Below are positions 50,593 to 59,575 of a stretch of DNA of 64,000 nucleotides, piece by piece. Both the position numbers and the translations under genes were made by a program. Location of the stretch: the NCBI RefSeq assembly GCF_021917145.1, contig NW_025814039.1, forward strand, positions 682,001-746,000, in the 5' to 3' direction. Position 1 is the first letter of the stretch, and every line of letters starts with the position of its first letter. Origin of the DNA: Hypomesus transpacificus (Eukaryota > Chordata > Actinopteri > Osmeriformes > Osmeridae). The notes beneath the pieces are model-generated. The model was not told the DNA's origin, did not search any database, and was given only the letters and a program-made list of their open reading frames with translations.

Positions 50593-52185
50593 GATGCGTT
50601 TGGGATGGAACAGGCCGATCTAAACTTAAGAATATGAGTGTTACTGGCCAGTTTTTATACATATTCCATTTGCATACATTCATTCCTGTATCTATCTTTT
50701 CGTTATGTAGATGTGAATGTGAATGTAAATGAGTTGTTTGTTGAACGAGGCAAACACACAGTTGACAGTAATGGAGACACACTCATTGTTTCTCCTCTTT
50801 ATTTTTACACATGGCAACAGTTTTTATTTTTTCTACTCCTCCCTGAGGAGGGTTTTTTCACACAACCGGGGTCCAAATGCCCGGATCAGCGTCTGTAATG
50901 TTCAGAGAACAGCATGTAAGACACTTTCACCACATTTGATCTTGCCTGTTGTATTTTTTCCTTAATTTTCTCAAATTGAATTTTTTTTGACTAATTAATT
51001 ACATACATTTTCATTCGGTGATTTCATCAATTAGTTAAATTACTGTTCTCATATCCTCCTATATACTTATTCTTTCCTTCTATTGCTGATTTACGATATT
51101 CACACATTGCTCAGGGCGACGCCCTTTTTTTTTGAACAACCCTTGCTCACCCCCTCCCCTACAACTCGCCTTCCTGAAGCGAGCCTGGAACGATTGCGCA
51201 ACAGCCGTAATCTGTCATGTTTCAGACTCTACTTTGCTGATTTTTTCAGGGTTCTACGTGTTAATATCAAAACAGTCAATAGATTTATTACTTCGTTTTT
51301 ACCTGACTCCATCTTCCATATGTTTTTAAGCATTTTAACTGAGATTTTTGTCTTTTTCGTTCCTCTTGCTCCTTCAACAGCCTTTTTTGAACACAGCTGT
51401 CTTAGGAACTCTCAGAACTTCCCAAGACTCCCATCTCTCGGAATGTCACAAAAACATAAACTTTTTATACATTATATACATTATCTACGGATATCCATCT
51501 AAACTAAGTTTTTTCAGCACGTCTTAAGATGACTCTTTTCGGATAGCTAGTCCTGACTCACTTTCGACTAAAGTAATAGTGGCCTCTATACTTTGCTGTC
51601 ACTTGTTGTTAATAGTGTAACTTTTTAGCCAGGACGGATATTACAATAATAATTTGTTTGAGGTCTGTTGAAAACGTTAGTCACGCCGATGCTCGTCAAA
51701 TTGTTAACACCTTTGGCTAACATGATTTTCCCAACAGCCTTGTTTTGAAGCGTAACACAATTACAGTCATCACACACGCTTTAACCATTTGTTGGTCAAT
51801 TTACGATTTGACCAGACTTTTTGATTTTTACCCTTTTGCTAGATTCAAAAAGTCCTAAAAAGTTATGTCCTCAGTTTACTCGAATATTGTTTAAAGAGGC
51901 CCATAGCATTTTTTGTACCTAAACTACCGAGTTGTAATAGGGGTCGCCGGATACCCCTTTGCCCGAGTTTATCCAGTACGACAGTAGAAAGCTTTTAGCA
52001 AGAAACATTTAACATTCAATCTTTCTTACATTCAGGGAAACATACATCCTAGCAATTAAAACATTTGTAACCACTCCTCTACTCCAAAGCCTTTTCACTT
52101 TCTCTAGTTCAAGATTCGCATCTAGGCATTCATTAGGTTTCACAGGTTTTTTCATTGCCTACCTTTTCAAATGTAGATGTAGCGA
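50593..52185 (-). other. Retroviral leader between primer site and gag
   Basis: About 1.6 kb without a convincing reading frame lie between the primer binding site and the first gag Met. On the minus strand a good splice donor (AAAAG/GTAGGC) ends at 52,163, close to the primer site, as expected for a major splice donor. The leader is long for a simple retrovirus and may contain foreign or decayed sequence. Confidence 0.5.
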
Positions 52186-52203
52186 ATCACGTCGGCGTCA
52201 TCA
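52186..52203 (-). promoter_or_regulatory. Primer binding site, tRNA-Trp-like
   Basis: Two bases after the 5' LTR the minus strand reads TGATGACGCCGACGTGAT. The complement of the 3' end of vertebrate tRNA-Trp is TGGTGACCCCGACGTGAT, so 16 of 18 bases agree. No other tRNA I considered fits as well. Confidence 0.7.
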
Positions 52204-52205
52204 AT

Positions 52206-52756
52206 TGTTGGAGGCTCGAAAGTGGTTCTTAGTGTTGTAAGAATTGACAGGCTTGGAGTCAGGAGATTGATTACAAAGGCTTTCGTCTTTATTGCTAGGT
52301 AGTTTGGAACCATACGCAGAGCTTCTCTAGCCAGAGAAGTCCGACATGCATTCAATAGACAAGAACTTTTATACAGTCTTTCTACGTCATACAAATATCT
52401 TTGGCAATTATCAGACAACACACAGTTTGTTCAAGATAAACAGATGTCCTCCCTCATTTGGCCATTCTTGTGCAACCAGTGGCTCTAAAGAGCAACGCAC
52501 CACCCTATCAGGTCCTCCTGACCTGACTTCCTTCTGAAAAGAATATTCTAACGGGAGGGGAGAGTGACTCTCCCAGCTCACTCTTACCCCATAACGGAAT
52601 ATGGGACAAAACAAGTCTCCTCTTTAGCCTAATTCCTTACATGGGGACAAACAAGTCTCCTCTCTAGCTTAATTCCCTACATGGGGCTGTTTCCTCTCCT
52701 CAACTGACCCCTGTCCTGCTTCTTTCCTTCCTCGACACGAAAAAAGCCCCCAACAC
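52206..52756 (-). repeat. 5' LTR of the endogenous retrovirus
   Basis: 551 bp, with the same ends and order as the copy at 44,771-45,328. CATG (52,757-52,760) follows and matches the CATG before the other LTR. It has AGCCAGAGAAGTCCGACATG at about 52,330, where the 3' LTR has a longer pyrimidine-rich tract. Confidence 0.9.
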
Positions 52757-52823
52757 ATGTTTTTGTGGCTGTATATACATGGTAAAGGTGTTTAGCCAGT
52801 AGATTCCATTTTTTTATTGCTTT
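52757..52823 (-). repeat. Satellite remnant between retrovirus and tRNA array
   Basis: One inverted-type monomer continues after the retrovirus (CATGTTTTTGTGGCTGTATA) but lacks an internal part. It fuses at TTTAAA with the tRNA-array unit, whose spacer also has TTTTTAAACAGAGACGAGG at that place. Confidence 0.8.
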
Positions 52824-52905
52824 AAACATAGACGAGGGGGAATAGCTATGCGCATGGCACTGGTCGCGTATAGCATACAGGCACGACGCGCAACGACGTA
52901 GAATG

Positions 52906-52977
52906 TGCCGTGACCCGGATTCGAACCAGGGTTGCTATGACCACAACGCAGAGTACTAACCACTATACGATCACGGC
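52906..52977 (-). tRNA. tRNA-His(GTG), copy 1, probably decayed
   Basis: The minus strand has the His cloverleaf with anticodon GTG (TTGTGGT loop) and acceptor GCCGTGA. The 3' side of the anticodon stem is CATAG instead of CGCAG, giving a C-A mismatch. The T-run found after other copies is missing here. Confidence 0.8.
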
Positions 52978-53245
52978 TCGCCGCTTCTCGCTGGACACAT
53001 CAGAGGACGCATCAGAGGTGGTGGCCACGGGTGTTTTGACCTGTGCTGTGCCACATGAATGAGCTACGAACGGAAGTTCCCAGCCTCTCTCCCTTTGTCT
53101 AAGCCGTCCCAATTTGCAAACGAGCCATTTTACCCCTTGTTTTCTTTGGCACATTTCAAGGGGCGTCCAAATTTGTATTTGTTTATGACAAGATTGTCAA
53201 GCGTTTTACAAGAATGGCGCGGAAGGACTGCTCATTCCCTGCATA

Positions 53246-53263
53246 GTGTCCTTTCTCGGACAC
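53246..53263 (+). other. Perfect hairpin in each array spacer
   Basis: GTGTCC-TTTCTC-GGACAC forms a six-pair stem with a six-base loop. It recurs at the same place in every unit, except that the copy at about 62,430 has CTGACAC and so loses one pair. Function unknown. Confidence 0.6.
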
Positions 53264-53731
53264 AAATGACGATTCTTGCCTTTGTGTCCCCGAAGCAGAA
53301 CGAGTCCAGTCACGCTCACATTTTCAATGGTCCTAAATCAAGTTCCAATAGGTATTTAGCCGTCCCCAAACGGCTTTGAAGTGACAATACTCGCACCAGC
53401 TTGTAGTGATGGCGTGCAGCACATGCATTTTCTCTCCTTTGCTGCGTCAAATCCTTGCAGGGTCAACCCATAGACATCTTTTTCTTCTCTTTTTTTACAG
53501 ACCGGTCAACAAAAAAGCATTCCCCTTTCCAAGGCTCTTTCAATACCTGCTGCAGCAAAACGTTCATTCAGGTGCTTCCTTCTTGGTGTCTGCGCAAAGG
53601 TGAGGAATCAAAGTAGAAGCTTTGGTGAAAACGTCATAAGGCTTGTTGTTTTAGTTTGGCGAGCTACGCTCAACTACTTGAAAGACATCTTTCCCTCATC
53701 GCCCAAATACGGAATTGGTTAAATGGATGAT

Positions 53732-53804
53732 CAAGCCAGCCAGGAGTCAAACCTGGAATCTTCTGATCCGTAATCAGACACGTTATCCATTGCGCCACTG
53801 GCCC
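53732..53804 (-). tRNA. tRNA-Arg(ACG), copy 1
   Basis: Acceptor GGGCCAG, anticodon loop with ACG, and T stem CCAGG/CCTGG match vertebrate tRNA-Arg(ACG). The acceptor 3' strand ends CTGGCTT, allowing a terminal G-U. The T loop reads TTTGACT rather than TTCGACT, which weakens internal promoter box B. No T-run follows closely. Confidence 0.8.
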
Positions 53805-54038
53805 GAGGTGCATGCAGTGTGCCATGTCACCGGCCCAGGACACTCACTTGGAGCGAAAGAAGTGATGGGGAAACAGCAGACAGCGGGCTTCCTCTTTCAC
53901 AGGTTTACTAACCAAGACTATATATCTAAAGGCTCTTTTTAAACAGAGACGAGGGGGAGTAGCTATGGGCATGGCACTGGTCGCGTATAGCCACGGCGCG
54001 CAACGTCCCTCGTCTGGACACAAGGACAACAAAAAATG

Positions 54039-54110
54039 TGCCGTGACCCGGATTCGAACCAGGGTTGCTGCGACCACAACGCAGAGTACTAACCACTATA
54101 CGATCACGGC
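54039..54110 (-). tRNA. tRNA-His(GTG), copy 2
   Basis: All stems pair, with one G-U in the T stem (CCTGG/CCGGG). The anticodon is GTG and the B box GGTTCGAATCC is intact. On the minus strand a T6 run follows within 5 bases, a good RNA polymerase III terminator. Confidence 0.93.
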
Positions 54111-54851
54111 TCGCCGCTTCTCGCTGGACGCACCAGAGGTGGTGGCCACGGGTGTTCTGACCTGTGCTTTGCCACACGAATGAGCTACGAACGGAAGTTC
54201 CCAGCCTCTCTCCCTTTGTCTAAGCCGTCCCAATTTGCAAACGAGCCATTTTCCCCCTTGTTTTCTTTGGCACATTTCAAGGGGCGTCCAAATTTGTATT
54301 TGTTTATGACAAGATTGTCGAGCGTTTTACAAGAATGGCGCGGAAGGACTACTCATTCCCTGCATAGTGTCCTTTCTCGGACACAAATGACGATTCTTGC
54401 CTTTGTGTCCCCGAAGCAGAACGAGTCCAGTCACGCTCACATTTTCAATGGTCCTAAATCAAGTTCCAATAGGTATTTAGCCGTCCCCAAACGGCTTTGA
54501 AGTGACAATACTCGCACCAGCTTGTAGTGATGGCGTGTAGCACATGCATTTTCTCTCCTTTGCTGCGTCAAATCCTTGCAGGGTCAACCCATAGACAGCT
54601 TTTTCTTCTCTTTTTTACAAACCGGTGAACAAAAAAGCATTCCCCTTTCCAAGGCTCTTTCAATACCTGCTGCAGCAAAACGTTCATTCAGGTGCTTCCT
54701 TCTTGGTGTCTGCGCAAAGGTGAGGAATCAAAGTAGAAGCTTTGGTGAAAACGTCATAAGGCATGTTGTTTTAGTTTGGCGCGCTACGCTCAACTACTTG
54801 AAAGATATCTTTCCCTCATCGCCCAAATACAGAATTGGTTAAATGGATGAT

Positions 54852-54924
54852 CGTGTCAGCCAGGAGTCGAACCTGGAATCTTCTGATCCGTAGTCAGACG
54901 CATTATCCATTGCGCCACTGGCCC
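54852..54924 (-). tRNA. tRNA-Arg(ACG), copy 2, acceptor stem damaged
   Basis: The anticodon arm and T arm are intact. The acceptor 3' strand is CTGACAC where CTGGCTC is needed to pair GGGCCAG, giving two mismatches. A D-arm base has also changed (AATGCG for AACGCG). No nearby T-run. Confidence 0.75.
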
Positions 54925-55158
54925 GAGGTGCATGCTGCATGCCATGTCACCGGCCCAGGACACTCGCTTGGAGCGAAAGAAGTGATGGGGAAACAGCAGA
55001 CAGCGGTCTTCCCCTTTCACAGGTTTACTAACCGAGACTATATATCTAAAGGCTCTTTTTAAACAGAGATGAGGGGGAGTAGCTATGGGCATTGCACTGG
55101 TCACGTATAGCCACGGCGCGCAACGTCCCTCGTCTGGACACAAGGACAACGAAAAATG

Positions 55159-55230
55159 TGCCGTGACCCGGATTCGAACCAGGGTTGCTGCGACCACAAC
55201 GCAGAGTACTAACCACTATACGATCACGGC
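55159..55230 (-). tRNA. tRNA-His(GTG), copy 3
   Basis: Identical in its body to copy 2, and followed on the minus strand by a T5 run (CATTTTTCG). Looks functional. Confidence 0.93.
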
Positions 55231-55972
55231 TCGCCGCTTCTCGCTGGACGCACCAGAGGTGGTGGCCACGGGTGTTCTGACCTGTGCTGTGCCACATGAA
55301 TGAGCTACGAACGGAAGTTCCCAACCTATTTCCCTTTGTCTAAGCCGTCCCAATTTGCAAACGAGCCATTTTCCCCCTTGTTTTCTTTGGCACATTTCAA
55401 GGGGCGTCCAAACTTGTATTTGTTTATGACAAGATTGTCGAGCGTTTTACAAGAATGGCGCGGAAGGACTGCTCATTCCCTGCATAGTGTCCTTTCTCGG
55501 ACACAAATGACGATTCTTGCCTTTGTGTCCCCGAAGCAGAACGAGTCCAGTCACGCTCACATTTTCAATGGTCCTAAATCAAGTTCCAATAGGTATTTAG
55601 CCGTCCCCAAACGGCTTTGAAGTGACAATACTCGCACCAGCTTGTAGTGATGGCGTGCAGCACATGCATTTTCTCTCCTTTGCTGCGTCAAATCCTTGCA
55701 GGGTCAACCCATAGACATCTTTTTCTTCTCTTTTTTTACAGACCGGTCAACAAAAAAGCATTCCCCTTTCCAAGGCTCTTTCAATACCTGCTGCAGCAAA
55801 ACGTTCATTCAGGTGCTTCCTTCTTGGTGTCTGCGCAAAGGTGAGGAATCAAAGTAGAAGCTTTGGTGAAAACGTCATAAGGCTTGTTGTTTTAGTTTGG
55901 CGAGCTACGCTCAACTACTTGAAAGATATCTTTCCCTCATCGCCCAAATACAGAATTGGTTAAATGGATGAT

Positions 55973-56045
55973 CGTGTCAGCCAGGACTCGAACCTGGAAT
56001 CTTCTGATCCGTAGTCAGACGCGTTATCCATTGCGCCACTGGCCC
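55973..56045 (-). tRNA. tRNA-Arg(ACG), copy 3, acceptor stem damaged
   Basis: Same CTGACAC acceptor change as copy 2. The T loop reads TTCGAGT. The D arm has the normal AACGCG. Anticodon ACG. Confidence 0.75.
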
Positions 56046-56279
56046 GAGGTGCATGCTGCATGCCATGTCACCGGCCCAGGACACTCGCTTGGAGCGAAAG
56101 AAGTGATGGGGAAACAGCAGACTGCGGTCTTCCCCTTTCACAGGTTTACTAACCGAGACTATATATCTAAAGGCTCTTTTTAAACAGAGACGAGGGGGAG
56201 TAGCTATGGGCATGGCACTGGTCGCGTATAGCCACGGCGCGCAACGTCCCTCGTCTGGACACAAGGACAACAAAAAATG

Positions 56280-56351
56280 TGCCGTGACCCGGATTCGAAC
56301 CAGGGTTGCTGCGACCACAACGCAGAGTACTAACCACTATACGATCACGGC
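56280..56351 (-). tRNA. tRNA-His(GTG), copy 4
   Basis: Same sequence as copy 2, with a T6 terminator after the gene, which fits the 2,241-bp dimer period. Confidence 0.93.
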
Positions 56352-57092
56352 TCGCCGCTTCTCGCTGGACGCACCAGAGGTGGTGGCCACGGGTGTTCTG
56401 ACCTGTGCTTTGCCACACGAATGCGCTACGAACGGAAGTTCCCAGCCTCTCTCCCTTTGTCTAAGCCGTCCCAATTTGCAAACGAGCCATTTTCCCCCTT
56501 GTTTTCTTTGGCACATTTCAAGGGGCGTCCAAATTTGTATTTGTTTATGACAAGATTGTCGAGCGTTTTACAAGAATGGCGCGGAAGGACTACTCATTCC
56601 CTGCATAGTGTCCTTTCTCGGACACAAATGACGATTCTTGCCTTTGTGTCCCCGAAGCAGAACGAGTCCAGTCACGCTCACATTTTCAATGGTCCTAAAT
56701 CAAGTTCCAATAGGTATTTAGCCGTCCCCAAACGGCTTTGAAGTGACAATACTCGCACCAGCTTGTAGTGATGGCGTGTAGCACATGCATTTTCTCTCCT
56801 TTGCTGCGTCAAATCCTTGCAGGGTCAACCCATAGACAGCTTTTTCTTCTCTTTTTTACAAACCGGTGAACAAAAAAGCATTCCCCTTTCCAAGGCTCTT
56901 TCAATACCTGCTGCAGCAAAACGTTCATTCAGGTGCTTCCTTCTTGGTGTCTGCGCAAAGGTGAGGAATCAAAGTAGAAGCTTTGGTGAAAACGTCATAA
57001 GGCATGTTGTTTTAGTTTGGCGCGCTACGCTCAACTACTTGAAAGATATCTTTCCCTCATCGCCCAAATACAGAATTGGTTAAATGGATGAT

Positions 57093-57165
57093 CGTGTCAG
57101 CCAGGAGTCGAACCTGGAATCTTCTGATCCGTAGTCAGACGCATTATCCATTGCGCCACTGGCCC
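57093..57165 (-). tRNA. tRNA-Arg(ACG), copy 4, acceptor stem damaged
   Basis: Same as copy 2, including AATGCG in the D arm and CTGACAC in the acceptor, as expected from the dimer repeat. Confidence 0.75.
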
Positions 57166-57399
57166 GAGGTGCATGCTGCATGCCATGTCACCGGCCCAGG
57201 ACACTCGCTTGGAGCGAAAGAAGTGATGGGGAAACAGCAGACAGCGGTCTTCCCCTTTCACAGGTTTACTAACCGAGACTATATATCTAAAGGCTCTTTT
57301 TAAACAGAGATGAGGGGGAGTAGCTATGGGCATTGCACTGGTCACGTATAGCCACGGCGCGCAACGTCCCTCGTCTGGACACAAGGACAACGAAAAATG

Positions 57400-57471
57400 T
57401 GCCGTGACCCGGATTCGAACCAGGGTTGCTGCGACCACAACGCAGAGTACTAACCACTATACGATCACGGC
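57400..57471 (-). tRNA. tRNA-His(GTG), copy 5
   Basis: Same body as copy 3, followed by a T5 run on the minus strand. Looks functional. Confidence 0.93.
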
Positions 57472-58213
57472 TCGCCGCTTCTCGCTGGACGCACCAGAGG
57501 TGGTGGCCACGGGTGTTCTGACCTGTGCTGTGCCACATGAATGAGCTACGAACGGAAGTTCCCAACCTATTTCCCTTTGTCTAAGCCGTCCCAATTTGCA
57601 AACGAGCCATTTTCCCCCTTGTTTTCTTTGGCACATTTCAAGGGGCGTCCAAACTTGTATTTGTTTATGACAAGATTGTCGAGCGTTTTACAAGAATGGC
57701 GCGGAAGGACTACTCATTCCCTGCATAGTGTCCTTTCTCGGACACAAATGACGATTCTTGCCTTTGTGTCCCCGAAGCAGAACGAGTCCAGTCACGCTCA
57801 CATTTTCAATGGTCCTAAATCAAGTTCCAATAGGTATTTAGCCGTCCCCAAACGGCTTTGAAGTGACAATACTCGCACCAGCTTGTAGTGATGGCGTGCA
57901 GCACATGCATTTTCTCTCCTTTGCTGTGTCAAATCCTTGCAGGGTCAACCCATAGACAGCTTTTTCTTCTCTTTTTTTACAAACCGGTGAACAAAAAAGC
58001 ATTCCCCTTTCCAAGGCTCTTTCAATACCTGCTGCAGCAAAAGGTTTATTCAGGCGCTTCCTTCTTGGTGTCTGCGCAAAGGTGAGGAATTAAAGTAGAA
58101 GCTTTGGTGAAAACGTCATAAGGCATGTTGTTTTAGTTTGGCGCGCTACGCTCAACTACTTGAAAGATATCGTTCCCTCATCGCCCAAATACAGAATTGG
58201 TTAAATGGATGAT

Positions 58214-58279
58214 CGTGTCAGCCAGGAGTCGAACCTGGAATCTTCTGATCCGTAGTCAGACGCGTTATCCATTGCGCCA
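58214..58279 (-). pseudogene. tRNA-Arg(ACG), copy 5, split by a transposon (3' part)
   Basis: Bases from the 3' end through the D arm are present, then the gene stops at GCGCCA (58,274-58,279). The missing acceptor strand reappears at 62,015-62,027, after 3,735 bp of inserted DNA, with GCGCCA repeated. This copy also has the CTGACAC acceptor change, so it was already altered. Confidence 0.9.
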
Positions 58280-58299
58280 AAGCTGGGGAACATTCATCT

Positions 58300-58420
58300 A
58301 CCTGAGGGGGGGAAGAAAGGAAAGGAGGGGAGAGAAAGGGGGAAGAAGAAAAAGGAGGAGAAAAGAGGGGAAAAAATGAAAAAAGAGAGAAAAAAGGAGA
58401 GAAAAGGAGAAGGAAGGGAT
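58300..58420 (+). repeat. Polypurine tract near the left transposon end
   Basis: About 120 bp of almost pure G and A (runs such as GGGGGGGAAGAAAGGAAAGG) on the plus strand. It is low-complexity sequence able to form unusual DNA structure. The rest of the interval to 58,790 is AT-rich with nothing recognised. Confidence 0.85.
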
Positions 58421-58794
58421 TTTTATGGCCCATACCTACATCACCAATGTTTTTGAAATATTAAGGTATATCAGGAATCACAATTAAAACCTTATATTTC
58501 TATTTCTATAGACATATATATGGGATACAAGTTAATCCCAAGGTTCTGGTTTGACTAAATTGTTGCAAGAAATTCAAGTGGTTATTTTGTATTCTTGGAA
58601 ATCACATAATCACAGTTTGGTTAAAAACAAAACAATGAGGATACTCATAATTGTTAAGTTAATATTTAAAATTAAGTTTATGTATTTAGCAGAAACTTTT
58701 ATCCACAAAACAAACAAACAAACGAAGCATAGGAAAATAAATTTCTGTTGTGATAAAACTTTTATTTTCAGTCATCAGAAAGCCATTATACAAC

Positions 58795-59250
58795 AGTAGT
58801 GAATCCCTCCATTCACTTATTCAACAGTAACTATGGACAATAACTTAAATATATACAGAACAGTAGTGAATCCCTCCATTCACTTATTCAACAGTAACTA
58901 TAGACAATAACTTAAATATATACAGAACAGTAGTGAATCCCTCCATTCAATTATTCAACAGTAACTACAGACAATAACTTAAATATATACAGAACAGTAG
59001 TGAATCCCTCCATTCACTTATTCAACAGTAACTACAGACAATAACTTAAATATATACAGAACAGTAGTGAATCCCACATTCACTTATTCAACAGTAACTA
59101 TAGACAATAACTTAAATTGATACAGAACAGTTGTGAATCTCTCCATTCACTTATTCAACAGTAACTATAGACAATAACTTAAATATATACAGAACAGTTG
59201 TGAATCCCTCCATTCACTTATTCAACAGTAATTATAGACAATAACAGAAA
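58795..59250 (+). repeat. 67-bp minisatellite, nearly seven copies
   Basis: GAATCCCTCCATTCACTTAT recurs at 58,801, 58,868, 58,935, 59,002, 59,069, 59,135 and 59,202, with only small changes between copies. Confidence 0.95.
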
Positions 59251-59286
59251 ACATTAACAGAACTATTGACAAAATTAAAGTGTTCA

Positions 59287-59575
59287 GTGTCCATGCCTCT
59301 GGGAGGGGGGTAGAGGGGCACTAGCCCAGTGTCCATGCCTCTGGGAGGGGGGTAGAGGGGCACTAGCCCAGTGTCCATGCCTCTGGGAGGGGGGTAGAGG
59401 GGCACTAGCCCAGTGTCCATGCCTCTGGGAGGGGGGTAGAGGGGCACTAGCCCAGTGTCCATGCCTCTGGGAGGGGGGTAGAGGGGCACTAGCCCAGCGT
59501 CCATGCCTCTGGGAGGGGGATAGAGGAGCACTAGCCCAGCGTCCATGCCTCTGGGAGGGGGGTAGAGGGGCATCT
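59287..59575 (+). repeat. 42-bp minisatellite, seven copies, touching the stop codon of the spliced gene
   Basis: The unit begins GTGTCCATGCCTCTGGGAGG and continues with a G-run and CACTAGCCCA. Forty-two is divisible by three, so minus-strand frames read as 14-residue repeats. These lie after the stop of the upstream gene and are taken as its 3' untranslated region. Confidence 0.93.

Larger units (their letters stand above)
44771..52756 (-). mobile_element. Endogenous retrovirus, two LTRs, pol missing
   Basis: The provirus reads on the minus strand: 5' LTR (52,756-52,206), primer site, leader, gag (50,592-48,661), a stretch without pol, env transmembrane part (46,840-46,064), polypurine tract and 3' LTR (45,328-44,771). 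CATG flanks both ends (44,767-44,770 and 52,757-52,760), a 4-bp duplication as in gammaretrovirus-like elements. Removing it rejoins a satellite monomer. Gag has a capsid resembling the gammaretroviral p30 type and env has a CX6CC motif, which agrees with a gamma/epsilon-type fish ERV. Stops in gag and absence of pol make it defective. Confidence 0.9.
52824..58279 (-). repeat. Tandem array of about 1,121-bp tRNA-Arg/tRNA-His units (first part)
   Basis: Five units, each with a tRNA-Arg(ACG) and about 235 bp further a tRNA-His(GTG), both on the minus strand. The spacing of tRNA-His genes is 1,133, 1,120, 1,121 and 1,120 bp. Units alternate between two subtypes, giving a 2,241-bp dimer (53,406 matches 55,647; 54,576 matches 56,817; 54,835 matches 57,076). 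The spacers contain a 106-codon plus-strand frame starting MSYERKF that is open in every unit. The copies are so alike that this openness says little. Confidence 0.92.

Noticed and set aside
53732-54924. Reading the tRNA-Arg genes as other tRNA types
   Set aside because: The anticodon loop ACG and the whole cloverleaf match tRNA-Arg(ACG) of vertebrates.
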